DNA from: a virus
DNA length: 22,449 nt
IMG/VR virus record: IMGVR_UViG_3300030109_001816
Coordinates: 1-22,449 of that record
Reading direction: 5' to 3' (one strand)
Made by a program: the position numbers and the translations under genes. A model generated the notes under the pieces. It was not told the origin of the DNA, did not search any database, and was given only the letters and a program-made list of their open reading frames with translations. Below are positions 14,333 to 21,858 of this stretch, in pieces. The first letter of the stretch is position 1. The number at the start of each line of letters is the position of its first letter.

Positions 14333-14969
14333 TAGACAAAATTTTGAGCCAGTCACTAGCCAATGTAGATGATTGCGTAACGTTAAAAGTCCTGCTGTTG
14401 CCTGTTTGGTCAAGATAGAAATATCCATTTTGATATCCACTTCCGTCAAATGTTATTGAGTTAGAGTCCCCATCTACATCTACATAAGATGTAGCTAGGT
14501 CGTAATCAATGTCGAAATCAAACGTATTGCTATCTCCATTAATTATCCAGTCTAAGTCAAGTGTCGAAGCTAAAGCACCAGTACCAACATCTAAATCAAA
14601 GTCGTTACTAGAACCAGTTACGTCTACATTGTAGTTACCTGAATCTGCACCGTAAGTATTAGTTGGGTCTACTTGTATATTAAATTCGTTGCTATCTCCA
14701 TCAAATTCAAAAAATCCTGTAATGCTATCTCCTAAGATATCACCTACGAATTTGTTTGAACTACCTATTTGATTTATATCTAAAGTAAGATTTAAACCAT
14801 CAAGGTCGAGCGCGGTCATAGTACCACTAACAGCGTTTAGTCCACCAATAATGTTAGACGAACCTAACTGTTCTATATCTATGTTTGCGTTATTCCCGGA
14901 TTGATCGATATACACTTCATTGTCAGCATACAAAAAACCAACTAATAGTAAGGGTAAAAGTTTTTTCAT
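14271..14969 (-). CDS. Curlin-repeat (CsgA/CsgB-like) secreted protein (232 aa)
   Basis: A signal peptide (cleavage after about residue 15, FLYA) is followed by eight degenerate curlin-type motifs: QSGNNAN (23-29), QLGSSN (34-39), QIGSSN (67-72), DGDSN (90-94), TGSSN (118-122), NGDSN (144-148), DGDSN (166-170) and QTGNS (188-192). Between them lie alternating hydrophobic and polar strands, as in beta-helical amyloid subunits. Unlike CsgA, the leading Gln is often Asp, Thr or Asn, and spacing varies from about 22 to 33. Cys220 and Cys232 could form a disulfide. It lies directly downstream of csgG (ATGA overlap, GGAG site), as substrate and pore are expected to be co-expressed. It would be exported to the periplasm and probably through the CsgG pore; whether it makes fibres is untested. 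Confidence 0.85.
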   Translation of the reverse strand: MKKLLPLLLVGFLYADNEVYIDQSGNNANIDIEQLGSSNIIGGLNAVSGTMTALDLDGLNLTLDINQIGSSNKFVGDILGDSITGFFEFDGDSNEFNIQVDPTNTYGADSGNYNVDVTGSSNDFDLDVGTGALASTLDLDWIINGDSNTFDFDIDYDLATSYVDVDGDSNSITFDGSGYQNGYFYLDQTGNSRTFNVTQSSTLASDWLKILSNGNNGTVCVVQNDGGTSTSC

Positions 14970-15781
14970 TTATAACTCCAATATCCAGCTTGTTCACCCT
15001 CCTTGATTATTTCTAATACGGCTGTTTCTATAGCGGAACGCAAAGCAAGTCCTCCAGACTCATTTCGCACCACGCCACTTTCTATCTCTACTAATTCAGT
15101 ACCAGCTTCGATAAAGCGGAACACGTCGTCTGTTAATGATACACTAAGAACAGTCTTTGATACTAATTTTTCTAACAACACTTGGCCAGAATTTACAGAC
15201 ACAAGACGTAATTGTATTGTTAAAGAGTCTGTTCTGTAAGCTTTAGATATACCAATTCCTAAATACCTAGCACCTGCGCCACCAGATGTTACATTAGATT
15301 CGTAAGAAACTACTGCTCCCTCTAATAATAACCCTGCAAATAACAAGGTACCTATTTTGGTATCGTCTTTGTTTTCTGTTCTACCGCTACGAATTATCTG
15401 ACGTTCTTTAGTTAAATGGTCTAATCCAGCACGCTCAACCACTGTAAAAAAACCACCATTTGCTTTGCACGCGCCTTTTAGTGCTTTGATAAGATAAGCG
15501 CTAGGCTGTTGAGTTATAGCTGTAGAAAAACTAGCATACATAGAGTTGCTAAGTCTTTGACCTGTTTGGTCAGTAAAGGCACTTCCGTACACAGCTACAG
15601 TAGGCATACGTTCAGGTGCACGACAGTTGTGCAAGTCAGATATGACTAGCTCTTGTATGCTTGCTGATTCGATTTTCCGTATCGGAGCTATGTTATTTTC
15701 TATGGGGTCTTCTATTAATAATGAAGCGCAACTAGAAAGTAAAAGAACCGATAGGTACCGTAATTTCTGTAGTATTGCCAT
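14966..15781 (-). CDS. csgG: CsgG-type curli secretion channel lipoprotein (271 aa)
   Basis: CsgG makes the nine-fold outer-membrane channel that exports curli subunits. The match is strong: a lipoprotein signal with LSSC (lipidated Cys18), the core YESNVTSGGAGARYLGIG (160-177) nearly identical to the Escherichia coli segment, then LRLVSVNSGQVL, KTVLS, VFRFIEA and the C-terminal SAIETAVLEII. Length is close to the 277 aa of the E. coli precursor. The constriction loop keeps the equivalent of Phe56 (F85), but Asn55 appears to be Ser84 and Tyr51 is not at its exact position (a Tyr lies at 82), so the pore entrance may differ. The ATG at 15781 overlaps the csgF gene by 50 bases, and the stop overlaps the curlin gene's ATG. 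It would be inserted in the host outer membrane. Confidence 0.95.
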   Translation of the reverse strand: MAILQKLRYLSVLLLSSCASLLIEDPIENNIAPIRKIESASIQELVISDLHNCRAPERMPTVAVYGSAFTDQTGQRLSNSMYASFSTAITQQPSAYLIKALKGACKANGGFFTVVERAGLDHLTKERQIIRSGRTENKDDTKIGTLLFAGLLLEGAVVSYESNVTSGGAGARYLGIGISKAYRTDSLTIQLRLVSVNSGQVLLEKLVSKTVLSVSLTDDVFRFIEAGTELVEIESGVVRNESGGLALRSAIETAVLEIIKEGEQAGYWSYK

Positions 15782-16238
15782 CTGGGTCTGTTATCTTTAA
15801 AGTAATCATTGTACCATCTTCACTTACACTGTATTCAATAGTGTTGCCCATAAGTTCTATAATTCCACTTGTAGAAGGGGTATCTCCAAACAAAGCATCT
15901 ACTAACTGTCTAGACAGTTGTGCGTATATTCTAGATTCTAAGTTACGTATAAACCTAGCAAGTGTAGTATTTTCTGCATCTCTTTTAAGCTGTTCTTTAT
16001 AAGCTTTTAGTTCTGCTTTAATATTTTCTTTTCTATTAAACTCTTGGTTTTCAATAGTAAGGTAATGAGAACTAGTGCCTACTCCACTAAAACTAGGGTT
16101 TTTAAAACCATGTACTATTTGGTCTGCTTTTAGGTTTACAGCAATAATCCCAAAAAACAATACAAAACCTATAAAAACTAAAGTTACTGTAAGTCTATAT
16201 TTTTCTAGTTCTTCTTTGTTAATCTTTTCTTTGGTCAT
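15732..16238 (-). CDS. csgF: CsgF-type curli accessory protein (168 aa)
   Basis: CsgF caps the CsgG channel and links it to the nucleator. The N-terminal segment of the mature form, IVHGFKNPSFSG, matches the FRNPNFGG segment of CsgF that inserts in the CsgG constriction, and the C-terminal YSVSEDGTMITLKITDPDGN matches the end of CsgF. Before it lies a membrane segment (about 15-38) ending in LKA, a plausible signal peptidase site, after a long charged stretch. A predicted helix with Arg/Lys/Glu lies between the two matches. ATG at 16238 was preferred over a TTG at 16256 for its AGAG-type site close upstream. The gene overlaps the membrane protein upstream by about 20 bases and csgG downstream by 50. 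Confidence 0.85.
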   Translation of the reverse strand: MTKEKINKEELEKYRLTVTLVFIGFVLFFGIIAVNLKADQIVHGFKNPSFSGVGTSSHYLTIENQEFNRKENIKAELKAYKEQLKRDAENTTLARFIRNLESRIYAQLSRQLVDALFGDTPSTSGIIELMGNTIEYSVSEDGTMITLKITDPDGNTTEITVPIGSFTF

Positions 16239-16569
16239 CTCTATCCGCCTTAGCAATTTTGTTGCTATCTATAAGTTGAGGTACTCCTAGTATAGTCTTG
16301 ATAAGTGTATCTTGTCTAATAATCTCATTGTCTAAGCTACGTATTCTGTCTATCAAAGCTACTAATATACCGTGCTGTGAATCAAGTTTTGTGCCTAGTC
16401 GTTCTTCTATTGCTGCTATTTGGTTTTCTACTTTTTCATCAACAGTATCTAATTTAGTTTCCATGCCATCTACAATACGCATAATAAGTTTATATATAAA
16501 CCACCCTAAACCAAGTGCGGCTGCAATAGGAAATCCAACTTCTTGTATTACGGTAACTGCTGATTCCAT
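16219..16569 (-). CDS. Single-pass membrane protein with coiled coil (116 aa)
   Basis: A hydrophobic helix near the N-terminus (about 10-31, GFPIAAALGLGWFIYKLI) is followed by a charged heptad-like helix (about 34-85, with ETKLDTVDEKV and LDSQHGILVALIDRIRSL), then a polar tail. Its topology is that of small phage membrane proteins next to holins, such as XhlA-like or Rz-like partners, but no specific family motif is seen. ATG overlaps the upstream TGA. It lies between the holin-like gene and csgF, with which it overlaps, so it may belong to the lysis or envelope step. Confidence 0.7.
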   Translation of the reverse strand: MESAVTVIQEVGFPIAAALGLGWFIYKLIMRIVDGMETKLDTVDEKVENQIAAIEERLGTKLDSQHGILVALIDRIRSLDNEIIRQDTLIKTILGVPQLIDSNKIAKADRDDQRKD

Positions 16570-17039
16570 CAGTCACTCTTATTGGAGGCTCCAAAGTAAA
16601 ATGATATTACTGCAGAAGCTAGGCCACCGAGATAACCTAACACCAAATTAATCAGAGCCTCACTGTTCTGTTCTGGTGGTTGAAGGGTTACAAGAAAAAT
16701 ATAACCAAGAAAACCACCAATCATGGCTATACCTATAATCCTAGCTGTCCAATCTTTACTAAACATACCACGAGCATGTTGTTTTTCTGCTGTTTCTAAC
16801 TTGTACAAATCAACATCAAGCTCTTTCATTTTAGCTTCAAAGTCTTTTTCTGCCTTTTTAATTTCGATTAGCTGTTCAGGTGTAGCACTTGCTAACGCTT
16901 GTTCTATAGATTTAGGATTGTTTTCTACCCCTAATACTTTAGATATGACATCTCCTGCCATACCACCAAACGGCCCACCTAATGCAGTTCCTAATGTTGG
17001 AGCTACTGCTCCTACTATATTACTTAATAACTTCTTCAT
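16569..17039 (-). CDS. Holin-like membrane protein, 3TM type (156 aa)
   Basis: The protein has a Gly/Ala/Pro-rich N-terminal hydrophobic region (IVGAVAPTLGTALGG), a long charged middle helix (about 50-100), and two membrane helices near the C-terminus (RIIGIAMIGGFLGYIFLV and LVLGYLGGLASAVISFYFG), ending with a short polar tail. This layout matches the holin family with 3 TM segments found in gene transfer agents and marine phages. Holins open the inner membrane so that lysozyme can reach the wall; the lysozyme gene lies about 5 kb upstream on the same strand. ATG at 17039 was chosen; a TTG at 17048 nearer AAGGAGGAG is possible and would add three residues. It overlaps the nuclease gene by 20 bases. 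Confidence 0.75.
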   Translation of the reverse strand: MKKLLSNIVGAVAPTLGTALGGPFGGMAGDVISKVLGVENNPKSIEQALASATPEQLIEIKKAEKDFEAKMKELDVDLYKLETAEKQHARGMFSKDWTARIIGIAMIGGFLGYIFLVTLQPPEQNSEALINLVLGYLGGLASAVISFYFGASNKSD

Positions 17040-17442
17040 ATTTTCCAAGCTTTAACAGCTCCTCCTTGTTTGCTAAATGTTGTGCTTCAATGTCATCTTT
17101 GCTTTGACCTGTGTAGGCAACAGCAAGATAATTATCAATAAGCGCTTGGTTTAGATCTACGTCATCCGCAACGATAACGCCTAGAACCCTACCGAACTTC
17201 CCTTTCTTGTCTAGTTTTGTTTGTATGACTAAATTGTCAGCATGTAGTATGGCATCTGATAAAAACTTACCAGCTAGTTTACCTCTAGCCTTTTCATCTA
17301 AATCCCTTGTTCGTGATTCTGGTGTGTCTATACCATAGAGCCTAACACGGGACTTATATGATACGTCAAAACCTAAATCTATTATGGCGTCTACAGTATC
17401 TCCGTCTACTACCCGGGTTATTTCGCACCTATACTCGTACAT
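17020..17442 (-). CDS. Snc-type (staphylococcal nuclease-like) nuclease (140 aa)
   Basis: The protein carries the thermonuclease signature: VVDGDTVDA (D13, D15, T16), RVRLYGIDTPE (R34, E42) and KFGRVLG (R85), matching the catalytic Arg35, Glu43, Arg87 and metal-binding Asp residues of staphylococcal nuclease. It ends with a Glu/Lys-rich tail. Unlike secreted nucleases it has no signal peptide, so it should act inside the infected cell, for example on host DNA, or be packaged or released at lysis. ATG overlaps the upstream TAA (TAATG). Its end overlaps the holin-like gene. Confidence 0.93.
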   Translation of the reverse strand: MYEYRCEITRVVDGDTVDAIIDLGFDVSYKSRVRLYGIDTPESRTRDLDEKARGKLAGKFLSDAILHADNLVIQTKLDKKGKFGRVLGVIVADDVDLNQALIDNYLAVAYTGQSKDDIEAQHLANKEELLKLGKYEEVIK

Positions 17443-17633
17443 TATTTACCTACCTTTGCTTGAGCTTTTTTATGAGCAGCTCTAAAAGTAGAACCTTTCA
17501 TCATAAGGTTTTTCATGTATTTCATGTGCTTTGTACTATGGTGTTTAGAATGCCTTTTCATACTAGTTTCTTGTCTTTTAGTTAAAGACTTCTTTTTAGT
17601 AGGCTTTCTTTTTGTTTTTTTCTTATATGCCAT
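17442..17633 (-). CDS. Very basic small protein (63 aa)
   Basis: Nearly half the residues are Lys, Arg or His, with no acidic residue over most of the length (KKKTKRKPTKKKSLTKRQ at the start), a helical basic middle (TKHMKYMKNLMMKG) and SSF-type hydrophobic residues few. It would bind nucleic acid or be a virion-associated peptide. The gene sits in tight order between the tail-chaperone and nuclease genes and shares a base with the latter's start. Proteins of this type are common in marine phages but I do not recognise a function. Confidence 0.75.
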   Translation of the reverse strand: MAYKKKTKRKPTKKKSLTKRQETSMKRHSKHHSTKHMKYMKNLMMKGSTFRAAHKKAQAKVGK

Positions 17634-17647
17634 GTGTATATATTACC

Positions 17648-18001
17648 TTATTCTGGTGGGGTTGGCCAAACAATTGGGTCATCTGTAGAGGCGGGTAAAT
17701 CACGTAACGCTTGTCTATACGTAGCCCACTCTGTTTTTTTGGCGTTTGTTAAAGGACTATCCGCAACTTGTGTCCAATCAGATTCATTTAATAAGTAAGT
17801 TCTATGTGCCCTGATATAGTCTAAAGGGTCTTCAGCTATTGATGTTGCTTTACCATCTACAAATTTATATTGTCCCGGGGCGTATGTTCCTTCTACTGCA
17901 GTTTGTCCGGTTGCTACAGCAATATCAGATATGTTTGTTACGTTTGAAGACCCTGTGCTTATAACTTCACCTGTAGAAGTTGTGTATACCGTATAGTTCA
18001 T
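17648..18001 (-). CDS. Tail fibre assembly/tail chaperone-like protein (117 aa)
   Basis: The C-terminal half carries the pattern of phage tail assembly chaperones: IRAHRTYLLNESDWTQVAD, then WATYRQALRDLPA and a terminal WPTPPE. The N-terminal half is a small beta region. Such proteins sit next to tail fibre genes and help fibre folding or trimerisation. The ATG shares a base with the stop of the fibre gene upstream, which fits that role. Length is typical for the family. Confidence 0.85.
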   Translation of the reverse strand: MNYTVYTTSTGEVISTGSSNVTNISDIAVATGQTAVEGTYAPGQYKFVDGKATSIAEDPLDYIRAHRTYLLNESDWTQVADSPLTNAKKTEWATYRQALRDLPASTDDPIVWPTPPE

Positions 18002-19863
18002 TATTGTGTATTATCTACAGTAACATACAAAGCTTGGTATGTACTGTTGACTTGTCCTCCTGTTACGTTCCAGTTTATTCTCCAATATACAGTGCTTTGA
18101 GAGGAACTCATACCTGTTATATCTATATCCCAAAGAAACACATAAGTCCTAAAAGTACCAGCATTTGCATTTACAGTAGGGCTAAGAGAAGTAAAGTTAC
18201 TATTATCAAAACTATATTGTATTGTTCCTTTTCTTACATCTCCTAAAACAGCTGAATATATTATTCTAGCTTTAGCACTATTTCTAACTTGAGATGTTTG
18301 ACAAGATATATTAACAACTGAACTAGTTTCTGAACTTACAATAGTTTCTCCTGGATATGTACCAGACCAAGATTGCACATTAGCTTGAACACTCAAAGGT
18401 ACAAAACTACCTGTGTGACTTTTTATATCTGTACTAACATTATCAAAATGTTTAACGTTTAACGTGTCAGTATTTATTTTAGCTGAATCTAAAGTCCCAG
18501 TAATTTTAGCATCTGTTATTTGTGCATCCGCTATAAGAGCAGTTGTAATTTGTGCTGACGCAATCTTAGCTGTTGTAATTTGGGCGTCTCCAATCTTAGC
18601 CGTTGTAATAGCTGCGTCTGAAATTTTGGCAGTTTCAATAGTTGCATCAGCAATACGTGCATTTGTTATAGCTCCATCTTTAATACGTGCGTCATCTATA
18701 TAAACTACCCCACCACTTACAATGAATGGAGCTGTGTTGCTTGACCCACTCCAAATTGCAAATTTATCTGCTTGAAACTGTACATAAGATTGAGCACCAG
18801 AACCATCACTGGCGTTAGAACCTATAACCATACCAGCTACTGATTTACTACTATTAGATTCTGTAGCTACTTGCAGTACAAACATAGCATTAAGATCGCC
18901 TGTATGACTTGCTGTAGTAGTATTTAAAGTGCTAATACTAGAACTATTACCATTTACTGTACTAGTCAAACTAGTTACAGAAGACGCAGTAGAAGTTTGT
19001 GCGTTAGTTACTGTAACAATGTCAGACTGAGCAGTAGCCATAGCAGCACTTAAAGTGCTACCTGTAAAACTAGTACTACCAAACAACGTAACTAATGTAG
19101 CATCACGTCCTGCTACCCAAGCATTGTTAGCAGCATTTCTGGTATATATTTGGCCATCATCAGTGTCATACCATATGTCGTTTAACTGCAAAGCTGAACT
19201 ATCTGCTCTCGTGCTAGGAGATCCAGAAGACCTAATGACCGTGGCGGCCGCTGCTGTTGTAGTAATTAAATTGTATCCGGGTAGGTCTGCTAAAGTCTCT
19301 GACAATTGCCCCATAACTTCAGCTATATTTTCTAGTGTTGTAGCTTTTGTACCATTTGTTTGATTAAATGGCCCTCTTACATTGCTAGTGCTTACAAACC
19401 GAACCCAATAGAAATAAGTTTGGTCGTAGCCTACAGGGTCAGTAATAATAAAAGAACTAGTGGTAGTTATAAGGGTAGCTGTACCTACTTCATCATCTCT
19501 AGACCTCCATACTTCTGTAAAAGCATGGTTGCTGTATTGAGCAGAGTTCCAATCTACTATTATTTCTGTAAAAGCACCAGAAGCTTCTAATCCCGTAGGG
19601 GCAGGGGGTATTGATAAGTCTCCTTTTTGATCGTCATTGGGTATAAAATCAGTAAGACCATTAGGGTCAAAAGGTCTTTCAGTTAGTTGTTTAGCTAAAC
19701 CACTATCAATAAGTTCTCTAAGTGTTATAGCTCTGTCTAAAGGGTCTCCTCTTCTACCAAGCCTTATTTCTTGAGCTTCTTTCATAGATTCAAGAGTATC
19801 TTTTAACTCTCTTTCTATTCTTGCGGGTATGTTTTTTAAAGCAGGGACTTTAGTCTTAGGCAT
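18001..19863 (-). CDS. Tail fibre/tail-tip protein with FN3 and gpJ-like C-terminal features (620 aa)
   Basis: The protein begins with a charged helix, then a fibronectin type III-like domain (about 90-180; PTGLEASGAFTEIIVDWN, with FYWVRFV), a Ser/Thr-rich coil (about 280-330), a DUF1983-like segment typical of phage tail-tip gpJ proteins (FQADKFAIWSGSS) and, near the middle to C-terminal part, six tandem decapeptides of the type IxDAxITTAK. A beta-rich end follows. This is the usual architecture of a host-contacting tail fibre. The following gene is a tail assembly chaperone. Its ATG shares a base with the preceding gene's stop. A receptor-binding part is probably in the last 150 residues, but this is inference. 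Confidence 0.88.
   Translation of the reverse strand: MPKTKVPALKNIPARIERELKDTLESMKEAQEIRLGRRGDPLDRAITLRELIDSGLAKQLTERPFDPNGLTDFIPNDDQKGDLSIPPAPTGLEASGAFTEIIVDWNSAQYSNHAFTEVWRSRDDEVGTATLITTTSSFIITDPVGYDQTYFYWVRFVSTSNVRGPFNQTNGTKATTLENIAEVMGQLSETLADLPGYNLITTTAAAATVIRSSGSPSTRADSSALQLNDIWYDTDDGQIYTRNAANNAWVAGRDATLVTLFGSTSFTGSTLSAAMATAQSDIVTVTNAQTSTASSVTSLTSTVNGNSSSISTLNTTTASHTGDLNAMFVLQVATESNSSKSVAGMVIGSNASDGSGAQSYVQFQADKFAIWSGSSNTAPFIVSGGVVYIDDARIKDGAITNARIADATIETAKISDAAITTAKIGDAQITTAKIASAQITTALIADAQITDAKITGTLDSAKINTDTLNVKHFDNVSTDIKSHTGSFVPLSVQANVQSWSGTYPGETIVSSETSSVVNISCQTSQVRNSAKARIIYSAVLGDVRKGTIQYSFDNSNFTSLSPTVNANAGTFRTYVFLWDIDITGMSSSQSTVYWRINWNVTGGQVNSTYQALYVTVDNTQ
18505..18684 (-). repeat. 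Six tandem 30-bp units in the tail fibre gene
   Basis: The DNA encodes six consecutive decapeptides (IxDAxITTAK type: IKDGAITNAR, IADATIETAK, ISDAAITTAK, IGDAQITTAK, IASAQITTAL, IADAQITDAK), so the period is 30 bases over 180. Such short beta-type repeats form rods in phage fibres, and tandem DNA repeats let the rod vary in length by recombination. Confidence 0.9.
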
Positions 19864-21854
19864 TAAACTGTCCTTAATTCACTCATAGCCTCTGCTAAAC
19901 AAATTTCATTAACTATGGTAGCTCCTTCTACTTCTACTTCAAATGTTTTATGCACACTAGCAGGTAAACGTACTACAGGTTCTGCTATAGCGGTAGCACT
20001 AAAACTAGGCGTAGTGCCTGTTACAGTAAAAGCGCTACCAGAGGAAGCTATAACAGCGTTATATATAACGCTACCATCCCCGTACACTTTTAGTCTAACG
20101 GGATAAGTTTCTGCATCTACTTTTGCAAATGCCATGCTTGTTGGTCTTGGCAAAACAAATTCTTTAGATTTCCAATTGTAAGTTAAGTTTGTATTACTAC
20201 CTTGAAATTTTTTAATCGTGTTACTTATAATTAAATATAACTGACTATCGTCCGGGTCTGTATGTCCTCCACGTATTAAACCACTTGCATCTAAATCAAC
20301 TAAAGTTGTTTGGCCAGTAGGTCTTGGGTCAAATATAAACCCTCCATACCCACTTCCAGTAGAATAAAAACCTATATACCTTTCTTCCCACATAAACCCT
20401 GTAATAGTAGAAGGGTAATAGTTAGCTTGCCATTGACTAGGTGTTATTATACTTTCAGTAAGATTCGTTACAGTTGTACCTTCAGCTGCAATCAATCCGT
20501 CCGGGCTAGCATATAAAACGTACGGCCCCATATCTACCATAGACCTTTTGTTTAAGTTAGCTTGCGAACTTTCTATACGTAAGGGGGTCATAGCAGAAGG
20601 GTCAGTCCCTGTAATTAAATAAGGAACACCTTTTGTAGTAACCAATACCCCATTAGAAACTACTTTTATAGCTACTATTTCTTCTTCTATAGCTAATCTA
20701 TAACTAGATGGCCAAGCGTGAGGTAAAAAAGCTTCAGAAAAACAAACACGTTTACCTGTAAAACCCGCAAATACTCCATTTGGTAAAGCACATAAACCTT
20801 TCATAGGCCCATCTGGGTACAGTGAAGTGTCATCATCTGGTGGTGCAATCCAAGTAGTAGAAGGAATAACTTCAGCTAATTCATTATTTTTAGAAGTATC
20901 TGTGTAAGTAGTTGTAGATAAATTAACCTCTGCAACAAACTGAAATGCGGTAGTATTTGAGCCTGTATTAGACCTATATATACGTTTTTTAAGTAAATTA
21001 AGATTTGAGTTAGAGTGGCTAGTTTGTAGGTTACTAAGACTAACATTTTGGTTATCATCTGTTGTTACTACGGTAGAAGCAGCAGACGGTGGCCCCTCTT
21101 CTCCATAAGCAGTTACAAAGGTGTAAACGTAAGAAGTTTCAAAGTCTATATTAGCGTCTGACGGCCCATTAAAAGCCGCACCATTAGTTATAGAACTAGA
21201 AGCACCACTACCAGTAGCAGCTCCGCTTGTTTCTACAGTAAGAGTAGTGGTACTAGGTACAGTTACTATTTTAAAATCGCCGTTTATTTCATCTGCGGTT
21301 AGCCCATTAGTAGCACCAAAACCAGCTAAAGTAACAGTCTCATTTATTGCAGCACTATGTGCACTTGCAGTGGTTACTGTTAAAACACCAGACCCACTTG
21401 TGGTAGTTACTGTTGCATTTATTTGAGTTGGAGAAGCTACCGCTACGGTTGGTGCAGCTGTTGGCGCTGGTACGCCTAGTCTATAAAAAGCGTCAGGATA
21501 AGGTGCACTTCCTAAAACAATATCACTTCTACCCATCCTAGGGAACGATTGACCTGACCAATATATCGTGTCGTTAGTGTCCCCGGCTATTGGCCCACGT
21601 ACGACATCTACATCTTCATCAAACTGTAGCCAACGTTCTGGGCTGTCTGTATATTTAAAAATAGATTGTTTAGTAGTATTTGCAAGTGTAGAAACACCAT
21701 TAGAAGGGTCAACAGTAGAATTATCTGTTATAGGAACTAAACGCCCGCTTTCTAAATTTACATCAGTGCACACTTGTGCAAGGCTGTCTTTTAAAAGCCT
21801 AGGAGAAAGTCTAGGGGCTCTGCCTCCGAACGTTTTAAGTTTAAAATACGCCAT
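19863..21854 (-). CDS. Large virion/tail structural protein (663 aa)
   Basis: The N-terminal region (FGGRAPRLSPRLLKDSLAQ) is followed by a conserved-looking beta-rich body. Residues about 135-225 form an inserted Thr/Ser/Ala-rich beta sandwich (TTSGSGVLTVTTASAH), and about 235-260 a YVYTFVTAYGEEGPPS segment resembles fibronectin-like or carbohydrate-binding loops. A propeller-like region with PNGVFAGFTGKRVCFSEA follows. I know this type from marine phages as an uncharacterised protein next to the tail fibre, probably a tail or stabilisation protein. It has GGAAAA upstream of ATG 21854, right after the lysozyme stop, and shares a base with the fibre gene's start. No enzymatic motif is seen. 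Confidence 0.8.
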   Translation of the reverse strand: MAYFKLKTFGGRAPRLSPRLLKDSLAQVCTDVNLESGRLVPITDNSTVDPSNGVSTLANTTKQSIFKYTDSPERWLQFDEDVDVVRGPIAGDTNDTIYWSGQSFPRMGRSDIVLGSAPYPDAFYRLGVPAPTAAPTVAVASPTQINATVTTTSGSGVLTVTTASAHSAAINETVTLAGFGATNGLTADEINGDFKIVTVPSTTTLTVETSGAATGSGASSSITNGAAFNGPSDANIDFETSYVYTFVTAYGEEGPPSAASTVVTTDDNQNVSLSNLQTSHSNSNLNLLKKRIYRSNTGSNTTAFQFVAEVNLSTTTYTDTSKNNELAEVIPSTTWIAPPDDDTSLYPDGPMKGLCALPNGVFAGFTGKRVCFSEAFLPHAWPSSYRLAIEEEIVAIKVVSNGVLVTTKGVPYLITGTDPSAMTPLRIESSQANLNKRSMVDMGPYVLYASPDGLIAAEGTTVTNLTESIITPSQWQANYYPSTITGFMWEERYIGFYSTGSGYGGFIFDPRPTGQTTLVDLDASGLIRGGHTDPDDSQLYLIISNTIKKFQGSNTNLTYNWKSKEFVLPRPTSMAFAKVDAETYPVRLKVYGDGSVIYNAVIASSGSAFTVTGTTPSFSATAIAEPVVRLPASVHKTFEVEVEGATIVNEICLAEAMSELRTV

Positions 21855-21858
21855 ATAC

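Noticed and set aside
18505-18684. Regular repeats resembling a CRISPR array
   Set aside because: The units are directly adjacent, in frame, without spacers, and encode decapeptides of a tail fibre.
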